A stretch of 27,111 nucleotides of DNA, taken from the NCBI GenBank assembly GCA_009649835.1, contig PYCK01000064.1:1-27111 (forward strand), read 5' to 3'. The notes below the pieces were generated by a model that saw only the letters and a program-made list of their open reading frames with translations, was not told the origin of the DNA and made no database searches. Source of the DNA: Candidatus Methanocomedens sp. Lineage in GTDB: Archaea; Halobacteriota; Methanosarcinia; Methanosarcinales; Methanocomedenaceae. The position numbers and the translations under genes were made by a program. Shown here piece by piece: positions 21,894 to 27,111 of the stretch (within the stretch, counting starts at the first letter, position 1; each line of letters begins with the position of its first letter).

Positions 21894-23435
21894 ATGACTC
21901 TCAAGGATACCATCGAACCAATCTTGCGAAAACTTCCTGCTGTATCAAGGCCGGAGGGGCATGTCCATTTCAAGAAGAAACTTACCTGGACAGTGGGCAT
22001 ACTACTGCTGTATTTCGCCCTGTCCAATGTTCCGCTTTTCGGCATGTCTCCTGAATCCATAGACCTGTTCGAACAATACAGGGCATTCTTTGCAGGGGCC
22101 TCGGGCTCACTCTTGCTACTGGGTATCGGCCCCATTGTTACTGCATCCATCGTGTTGCAGCTGCTGGTGGGAGCGGATGTGATCAAGATGGACCTGAGCA
22201 ACCCCCAGGACCAGGCTATCTTCCAGGGAGTCCAGAAACTGCTGGTGTTTGTGATGATCATATTGACAGCACTGCCCCAGATCTTAGGCGGGTACATCAA
22301 GCCTGATGCCGGCCTGGCAGCCATGCTGGCAGCGGATTTTAACATCTCGGCCGCAGCCGGGCTGGACCTTGTGATATTGATCATATTCATTCAGATATTC
22401 ATTGGCGGAACCCTGATATTGTTCATGGATGAGGTGGTATCCAAATGGGGTATAGGTTCCGGCGTGGGACTGTTCATTGTGGCAGGAGTGTCACAGGCGA
22501 TCGTTACGGGCCTGTTCAGTATAACGCGACCGGGAGGACCTGGCAGTGCACCAGTTGGCCTTTTACCAAAATGGCTGTATTTCACTACCGATGTGGGACT
22601 TGGCAACCTGTTCTCAGATAATGCTTTCCAGAACGTTTTCATTGATGGCGGTATCCTGGCACTGATAAGTACGGTCCTGATATTCCTTGTGGTAGTATAT
22701 GTAGAATCCACACGTATCGAGATACCTCTGGCCCATAGTGCGGTGCGGGGTGCCAGGGGCAGGTTCCCTGTCAAGCTTATTTATGCCAGTGTGCTTCCCA
22801 TGATACTGGTCAGGGCACTGCAGGCCAATATCCAGATGGTGGGCATGCTGCTGTTCAATAAAGGGATCACGTTTTTAGGTGAGTTCAGGGGCGGTACTGC
22901 TACCAGCGGCCTGATGTATTATTTATCGCCGCTGCATGGTCCCAGTGATTGGATACCCAGTCTGGTGAAACAGAATTTTGATAACATTAATACCGATTAT
23001 GTCGCTGCAGGTTTCGCACCTGTAGATGTACCGGCCACCTGGCAGATATTTTTACATGTGGGTGCGGATGCTACCATGTTGATCATTGGCGGTATCATAT
23101 TTGCGCTGTTCTGGATCGAGACTACAGGAATGAACGCAAAGAACACGGCCCAGAAGATACACAATTCAGGTATGCAAATACCTGGGTTCAGGCGGAACAT
23201 TGACAGTATCGAGCGGGTCATGAACCGTTATATTCCAAGAGTTACCATTATCGGAGGTGCATTCATCGGACTGTTGACACTGTTGGCCAGTCTTATGGGT
23301 ACGCTGGGTGGTGCAGGAGGGACCGGTCTGCTGCTGGCTGTGAGTATTGTATACAGGTTGTACGAGGACCTGGCATCCGAACAGATGATGGAGATGCATC
23401 CGATGATGAGACAATTCCTCGGAGGTACTTCATAG
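21894..23435 (+). CDS. secY: Protein translocase subunit SecY (Sec61 alpha)
   Basis: The channel subunit of the Sec translocon in the cytoplasmic membrane. The 513-residue product has about ten membrane helices; the first is about 31-49 (TWTVGILLLYFALSNVPLF). Conserved segments are GIGPIVTASIVLQLL, VSKWGIGSGVGLFIVAGV, YVESTRIEIPLAHS with the basic RGARGRFPVKLIY loop, and LYEDLASEQMMEMHPMMRQFLG at the C-terminus. ATG 21894 fits SD GGGTG (21883-21887); GTG 21885 lies within that site. It follows L15, as in both archaea and bacteria. Confidence 0.97.
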   Translation: MTLKDTIEPILRKLPAVSRPEGHVHFKKKLTWTVGILLLYFALSNVPLFGMSPESIDLFEQYRAFFAGASGSLLLLGIGPIVTASIVLQLLVGADVIKMDLSNPQDQAIFQGVQKLLVFVMIILTALPQILGGYIKPDAGLAAMLAADFNISAAAGLDLVILIIFIQIFIGGTLILFMDEVVSKWGIGSGVGLFIVAGVSQAIVTGLFSITRPGGPGSAPVGLLPKWLYFTTDVGLGNLFSDNAFQNVFIDGGILALISTVLIFLVVVYVESTRIEIPLAHSAVRGARGRFPVKLIYASVLPMILVRALQANIQMVGMLLFNKGITFLGEFRGGTATSGLMYYLSPLHGPSDWIPSLVKQNFDNINTDYVAAGFAPVDVPATWQIFLHVGADATMLIIGGIIFALFWIETTGMNAKNTAQKIHNSGMQIPGFRRNIDSIERVMNRYIPRVTIIGGAFIGLLTLLASLMGTLGGAGGTGLLLAVSIVYRLYEDLASEQMMEMHPMMRQFLGGTS

Positions 23436-23436
23436 T

Positions 23437-24090
23437 ATGGTCAATCTGGTATTACTTGGTGCGCCGGGTGCGGGTAAGGGCACCCAGGCCAAGATGCTGG
23501 CAGGGAAGTACGGTATCCTTCATATATCCACAGGCGATATATTACGTGAGAATGTGAGCAATAATACCGAACTGGGTAAAAAAGCGAAGGAATACATGGA
23601 CAAGGGTGAACTCGTCCCTGACACTGTACTGATAGATATTATCAAGGACAGGTTATCTAAACCTGACACTGATAACGGATTCCTGCTGGACGGCTATCCA
23701 CGGACCATTCCACAGGCAGTGGCACTGGACTATATCTTCGGCCAGTTGGGAAAGAAACTGGATGTAGTGATAGATATCAAGGTTCAGGATGAGGAACTGG
23801 TGGCCAGGCTGGCAGGCAGGCGGATGTGTAAGTGCGGTGCCAGCTACCACGTAAAGTTCAATCCTCCAAAGAGGGACGGGATATGCGATGTATGCAGTGG
23901 GGAACTGTACCAGCGTGACGATGATACCGAAAGCTCAGTGAAGACCAGGCTGGTCGCCTATTACAACCAGACCCACCCGCTTATTGATTATTATACTGAT
24001 AAAGGATTGTTGCGTACTGTTAGTGGTACCGGGGATATTGAGGATATCTTCGGTGAGATCACAGTCGTTATTGATAAGATATTGGAGTAG
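23437..24090 (+). CDS. adk: Adenylate kinase, long zinc-lid (bacterial-type) form
   Basis: Catalyses ATP + AMP to 2 ADP. The 217-residue protein has the P-loop GAPGAGKGT (8-16), the AMP-binding STGDILRENV (31-40) and GFLLDGYPRT (81-90), and a zinc-type lid with Cys131, Cys133, Cys150 and Cys153, then ELYQRDDD. The first Cys pair is CxC instead of the common CxxC. This is the type found in bacteria and some methanogens, not the short archaeal AdkA. SD GGAGGT is in the end of secY. The secY-adk order resembles the bacterial spc operon. Confidence 0.95.
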   Translation: MVNLVLLGAPGAGKGTQAKMLAGKYGILHISTGDILRENVSNNTELGKKAKEYMDKGELVPDTVLIDIIKDRLSKPDTDNGFLLDGYPRTIPQAVALDYIFGQLGKKLDVVIDIKVQDEELVARLAGRRMCKCGASYHVKFNPPKRDGICDVCSGELYQRDDDTESSVKTRLVAYYNQTHPLIDYYTDKGLLRTVSGTGDIEDIFGEITVVIDKILE

Positions 24091-24093
24091 GAT

Positions 24094-24705
24094 ATGCCAA
24101 AATCTGACTTTAAGCAGACTGTGGAAAGGGCTGCACTTGCTCTTGGTTTCGGAATGATGTTCGGGATCATCCTGCTTGGTGAAACTTTTAGGATGCAGGT
24201 GGGTGAGGTAGTAGAGTTATTACTCGGGCCGCTGCCCGATATCCTGCCCTTCCATATTATGCTGTTCGTAATGGCCGCTATTACCGGCCTGTATGCATCG
24301 CTGATCCAGAAATATACAATGGATTGGGAACTGATGCGCCGGGTGCAGGACCAGATGAAGAACTTCCAGAAAGAGTTCAGGGAAGCGCAGCTTGCAGATA
24401 ACCAGGCTAAAGTGAAGAAACTGGAAGCCGAGCGCTCAGCCATGATGAATGACCAGATGCAAATGACCAAACAGCAGTTCAAACCCATGGCTTATATCAG
24501 CATTATCTCGCTGCCCCTGTTCATGTGGGCGTACCTTTACATCGGCGAACACCCTGACCCAACCCTTATATTCCCGTTCTGGGGTGAAAAGATGCTGACC
24601 GGGTTTGCGCTGGGTCCCATCCAGTACTGGATATACTGGTATTTCATCTGCAGTCTGCCAATCAGCCAGATTATCAGGAAGAGCCTGAATATCGGCGGCG
24701 TATGA
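24094..24705 (+). CDS. DUF106/EMC3-TMCO1-like membrane protein (archaeal YidC-like, Oxa1 superfamily)
   Basis: A 203-residue membrane insertase-like protein. Predicted helices are about 12-28, 54-72, 131-151 and 172-195. Between the second and third lies a charged coiled coil (about 76-128, YTMDWELMRRVQDQMKNFQKEF), the hallmark of archaeal DUF106 proteins. Structures of the family show an Oxa1/YidC fold that binds ribosomes; helping SecY insert membrane proteins is the likely role. Its place beside secY in a ribosomal operon supports this. It overlaps cmk by four bases (ATGA). The L34e gene often found here in other archaea is absent. Confidence 0.92.
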   Translation: MPKSDFKQTVERAALALGFGMMFGIILLGETFRMQVGEVVELLLGPLPDILPFHIMLFVMAAITGLYASLIQKYTMDWELMRRVQDQMKNFQKEFREAQLADNQAKVKKLEAERSAMMNDQMQMTKQQFKPMAYISIISLPLFMWAYLYIGEHPDPTLIFPFWGEKMLTGFALGPIQYWIYWYFICSLPISQIIRKSLNIGGV

Positions 24706-25247
24706 ACATGATAATTACAGTCAGCGGTCCACCAGGGAGCGGGAAGAGTACGCTTTCAATGAAGATCGCTGAACATTTTAACTTGGAACTTGTGTCCTCA
24801 GGTGACGTTTTCAGGGCAATGGCAAAGGAAAAGGGAGTGGGTCTTGAGGAGTTCGGGCATATAGCCGAAGCTGACCCTGCCATTGATAAGGAGATCGACA
24901 GGCGGCAGGTTGAGCTTTCAAAGACCAAAGGGGATTTCCTGTTTGAGGGACGTCTATCGGGCTGGCTGATTGATGCTGACCTGAAGATAATGCTTAAGAC
25001 CGATGTGGGGGTCAGGGCAAGGCGTATCGCAGGCAGGGAGAATATTTCCATTCAGCAGGCCATGCATGAGACCATGGCGCGCCAAAAGAGTGAGGCAAAG
25101 CGATACATGAAGTACTATGATATTGATATATCTGACCTGACCCTGTATGACCTGGTGATAGAGTCCAGTGTATGGGGCCCGGATGCTACGGCAAATGTTG
25201 CTATTACAGCAATTGGATCTATGAAGGAAAAGGGGCGGAGGGGTTAG
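24702..25247 (+). CDS. cmk: Cytidylate kinase (CMP/dCMP kinase)
   Basis: Phosphorylates CMP with ATP in pyrimidine nucleotide synthesis. The 181-residue archaeal form shows the P-loop GPPGSGKST (9-17), ELVSSGDVFRAMAKEKG, the substrate region FLFEGRLSGWLI and the lid RRIAGRENIS. The ATG at 24702 overlaps the preceding stop (ATGA); ATG 24708 is an alternative that removes two residues. The SD is poor, so coupling is likely. It abuts the cbf5 start with no gap; L14e, often placed between them in other archaea, is missing. Confidence 0.94.
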   Translation: MNMIITVSGPPGSGKSTLSMKIAEHFNLELVSSGDVFRAMAKEKGVGLEEFGHIAEADPAIDKEIDRRQVELSKTKGDFLFEGRLSGWLIDADLKIMLKTDVGVRARRIAGRENISIQQAMHETMARQKSEAKRYMKYYDIDISDLTLYDLVIESSVWGPDATANVAITAIGSMKEKGRRG

Positions 25248-26267
25248 ATGGAGCATAAACTACCTGCTGATATCAAGCGGGAACTGAAATGTAAAGTGGA
25301 GGATACCACTGACCCAGATTATGGATTTATTCCTAACAAGCGTCCTATAAGGGTGCATATAACTCACGGTGTGATCAATCTCGACAAACCGGCCGGACCC
25401 ACCAGTCATGAGGTGGTGTCGTGGGTGAAGAAGATACTGGATCTACCCAGGGCCGGGCACGGCGGGACACTGGACCCTAAGGTTACTGGTCTTTTGCCTA
25501 TTATGATGGGCGATGCAACCAAGTCGGTGGGGGCGCTGATGACTGCGGGGAAGGAATATATATGTTTAATGAAATTACACTCCACTGTAAAAAAGACCGT
25601 AGTTAAGGAGATTGCACAGGAGTTCACAGGACCTATCTACCAGAGACCTCCGGTAAAGTCGGCTGTGAAACGTGAGGTAAGGATACGCAATATCTATTAC
25701 CTGGATATCCTTGAGATCAAGGGTACCAGTGTGCTGATGCGCGTGGGCTGTGAGGCCGGTACTTATATCAGGAAGCTGTGCCATGATATGGGCGAAGCTC
25801 TTGGTTCTGGTGCGCATATGCAGGAGTTGCGGAGAACCCGCAGCGGGCCGTTCAGGGAAGATGACAGCATGATGACGCTGTTTGACCTGAAGGATGCTAT
25901 GGTTATGTACCAGGAGTCGGATGACGAGAGCGAACTGCGCAGGGTGATTCGTCCAATGGAGGCGGGTCTTGTGCATCTGCCCAGGATCATTATAAGGGAC
26001 AGTGCTGTGGATGCTATATGTCACGGTGCCAGCCTGGCCGCACCTGGTGTGGTGAAGGTGGATACTGGTATGAACACGGGCGATATGGTGCTGGTCATGA
26101 GCCTGAAAGGCGAAGCGGTTGCGCTGGCATGGAGCCTTATGGATACGGATGCCGTGCTTGAGGCAGAGACTGGTATGGTGGCTGATACCAAGCGGGTGCT
26201 GATGCCTGAGGGTACTTATCCTAAGGGCTGGACAGCGAAGACGGAAAAACCAGATGAAGCTGACTGA
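25248..26267 (+). CDS. cbf5: tRNA/rRNA pseudouridine synthase Cbf5 (TruB family)
   Basis: The catalytic subunit of archaeal H/ACA guide RNPs, also able to form pseudouridine 55 in tRNA. The 339-residue protein has HGVINLDKPAGPTSHEVV (40-57), the catalytic motif GGTLDPKVTGLLP with Asp76, QRPPVKSAVKREVRIR, and CEAGTYIRKLCHDMGEALG. A C-terminal PUA domain (about 245-320, LPRIIIRDSAVDAICHGASLAAPGV) binds guide RNA. SD GGAGGGG lies in the end of cmk. It is the last protein gene of the run; a 7-bp hairpin straddles its stop codon. Confidence 0.96.
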   Translation: MEHKLPADIKRELKCKVEDTTDPDYGFIPNKRPIRVHITHGVINLDKPAGPTSHEVVSWVKKILDLPRAGHGGTLDPKVTGLLPIMMGDATKSVGALMTAGKEYICLMKLHSTVKKTVVKEIAQEFTGPIYQRPPVKSAVKREVRIRNIYYLDILEIKGTSVLMRVGCEAGTYIRKLCHDMGEALGSGAHMQELRRTRSGPFREDDSMMTLFDLKDAMVMYQESDDESELRRVIRPMEAGLVHLPRIIIRDSAVDAICHGASLAAPGVVKVDTGMNTGDMVLVMSLKGEAVALAWSLMDTDAVLEAETGMVADTKRVLMPEGTYPKGWTAKTEKPDEAD

Positions 26268-26280
26268 AAATTGTCAGTCA
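26261..26280 (+). terminator. Hairpin spanning the cbf5 stop codon
   Basis: TGACTGA (26261-26267) pairs with TCAGTCA (26274-26280) around loop AAATTG. The stop codon lies in the left arm. No T-run follows before tRNA-Ser, so it may stabilise or process the 3' end instead of ending transcription. Confidence 0.4.
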
Positions 26281-26303
26281 AACGCAATATGCGATACCTT
26301 GAT

Positions 26304-26388
26304 GCCGAGGTAGTCTAGCGGTATGGCGCAAGCCTGGAAAGCTTGTGGGGCTTGGTTCCCCTCGGGAGTTCGAATCTCCCCCTCGGCG
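26304..26388 (+). tRNA. tRNA-Ser (anticodon GGA)
   Basis: An 85-base class II tRNA. Acceptor GCCGAGG (26304-26310) pairs with CCTCGGC (26381-26387), with discriminator G at 26388 as expected for serine. The anticodon stem CAAGC/GCUUG encloses CUGGAAA, anticodon GGA for UCC. A long variable arm and T-arm GGGAG/CTCCC with TTCGAAT are present. No intron or encoded CCA. A T-run (26393-26397) follows. Confidence 0.95.
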
Positions 26389-26392
26389 CTTA

Positions 26393-26397
26393 TTTTT
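26393..26397 (+). terminator. T-run after tRNA-Ser
   Basis: Five T residues begin five bases after the tRNA end, a common archaeal tRNA 3' signal. The sequence turns markedly A+T-rich from here on. Confidence 0.4.
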
Positions 26398-26449
26398 ACA
26401 GGATGAGAGTGATGAAAAGAGTGATTTTGCAAATGATTGTATTAAGACG

Positions 26450-26460
26450 AAATATTTTAA
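26450..26460 (+). promoter_or_regulatory. Candidate TATA box for the gene at the window end
   Basis: AAATATTTTAA lies 46 bases before the ATG at 26506. A start near 26480 would give a leader of about 25 bases. There is no good SD; only GGG at 26495-26497 and a T-run separate it from the ATG. Confidence 0.35.
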
Positions 26461-26505
26461 GAAGTTCTTGCCTGAGGTACCTATAAAGTAAAACGGGTTT
26501 TTTAA

Positions 26506-27111
26506 ATGCAGAATATTATCGTACAACCACAATTAGTAGAACTCATTCATTCATTTTTTAAGAATGGATATGAGAACCGAGATTATGCTAAATTATGGGT
26601 TGATGAAATTAAACCATATTTTAATAATCATCCTGATGTTTTTCAAAAAGGCCCTCATAAATCAAAAGCTATTCCATTAGGACAAGACGAAAAAATCCAT
26701 TTATGGTATGCTCCAGCAGGGAACATTCCGAAAAATGATCCAAAGCTTATCATTATGGGCATGGCTACTTCTAAACCTGCATTAGATTACATAATGGAAA
26801 ATACCAATTTAAATAGCACGGAACAACAAGTACGGTCAACCCTAATCAAATCAAGTTTTAACGGGAAAATGCTTGGAAATTTGGGAGTCGTGTTCAAATA
26901 TCTAAATTTGACAGAGGCATTGAAATCCGATTTGGATCTAATTGAAGAGTGGTCAAACATAGGTGATGCAAAGTTGTCTTTCAATCTTGATCCTGAAGGT
27001 CAGTTATTCGAAAATCCACTCGATTCTAATATAATGTTTTCACAATGGTGTATGCACTGCGGTACAGAATTGTCTCCTGATACAGGAAAACATAATACAA
27101 GTTCTGTAAAC
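26506..27111 (+). CDS. Unidentified protein, 5' part (runs off the window)
   Basis: An open frame of 202 codons from ATG 26506 to the window edge, not closed. I do not recognise it with confidence. The segment PKLIIMGMATSKPALDYIM (79-97) has the shape of a buried strand followed by a loop, and SSFNGKMLGNL (116-126) follows. Together they faintly recall uracil-DNA-glycosylase-fold proteins, but the key residues cannot be assigned. Cys182 and Cys185 (WCMHCG) could begin a metal site. Codon and base use are much more A+T-rich than in every gene before tRNA-Ser, which suggests a different origin. The start is uncertain, because no strong SD is present. Confidence 0.7.
   Translation, partial: MQNIIVQPQLVELIHSFFKNGYENRDYAKLWVDEIKPYFNNHPDVFQKGPHKSKAIPLGQDEKIHLWYAPAGNIPKNDPKLIIMGMATSKPALDYIMENTNLNSTEQQVRSTLIKSSFNGKMLGNLGVVFKYLNLTEALKSDLDLIEEWSNIGDAKLSFNLDPEGQLFENPLDSNIMFSQWCMHCGTELSPDTGKHNTSSVN

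Noticed and set aside
26278..26532. Minus-strand 84-residue frame over tRNA-Ser
   Set aside because: It reads through the complement of the tRNA gene, giving the usual false GGDSNSRG-type peptide.
1..27111. CRISPR array, insertion sequence, toxin-antitoxin or defence cluster
   Set aside because: No spaced direct repeats, transposase, terminal inverted repeats or paired small toxin genes were seen. The only tandem repeats are coding ones in rps4 and rps3.

Overview
The window is archaeal and looks like the order Methanosarcinales or a close relative (an ANME-2 or Methanoperedens-like lineage is possible but not shown). The evidence is the archaeal ribosomal gene order with eS4, eL32 and eL19, the RNase P protein Rnp1, the Cbf5 pseudouridine synthase, an archaeal SecY, and an RNA polymerase subunit D that carries two complete ferredoxin-type four-cysteine motifs, as described for Methanosarcina. 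Shine-Dalgarno (SD) sites are strong and genes are tightly packed, often with ATGA overlaps.

Layout. Positions 1-96 hold the tail of an unknown gene that overlaps, by ATGA, a 1082-residue UvrD-type helicase fused to an iron-sulfur RecB/Cas4-like nuclease (93-3341). A terminator-like hairpin and a structured leader follow, then the operon rps13-rps4-rps11-rpoD (3534-6147). Next come a cluster of inverted repeats, tRNA-Leu(GAG), and a MgtC/SapB-DUF4010 membrane protein (6622-7959). A small minus-strand pair (a 34-residue zinc ribbon and a DUF1805 protein) lies between this gene and the main cluster. From 8797 to 26267 there is one long run of plus-strand genes: SPOUT RNA methyltransferase, L3, L4, L23, L2, S19, L22, S3, L29, Rnp1, S17, L14, L24, S4e, L5, S14, S8, L6, L32e, L19e, L18, S5, L30, L15, SecY, Adk, an Oxa1/YidC-like DUF106 protein, Cmk and Cbf5. 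tRNA-Ser(GGA) closes the run. After it the composition turns A+T-rich and an unrecognised gene runs off the window end.

How the genes work together: almost everything here builds or serves the translation machinery. It includes ribosomal proteins, rRNA/tRNA modification (SPOUT protein, Cbf5), tRNA 5' maturation (Rnp1), transcription (RpoD), protein insertion into the membrane (SecY and the DUF106 protein) and nucleotide supply (Adk, Cmk).

Most of the window is ordinary housekeeping, and I see no defence system or biosynthetic cluster. The best second-look items are: (i) matching ATAGGA...TCCTAT hairpins directly before the SD sites of rps13 and rpl3, each able to switch to a competing hairpin that covers the SD; (ii) repeat-built C-terminal tails on both S4 (39-bp units) and S3 (18-bp units), two proteins that sit together at the mRNA entry site; (iii) a permuted ribosomal gene order with tRNA genes at the breaks; and (iv) the compositional break after tRNA-Ser.
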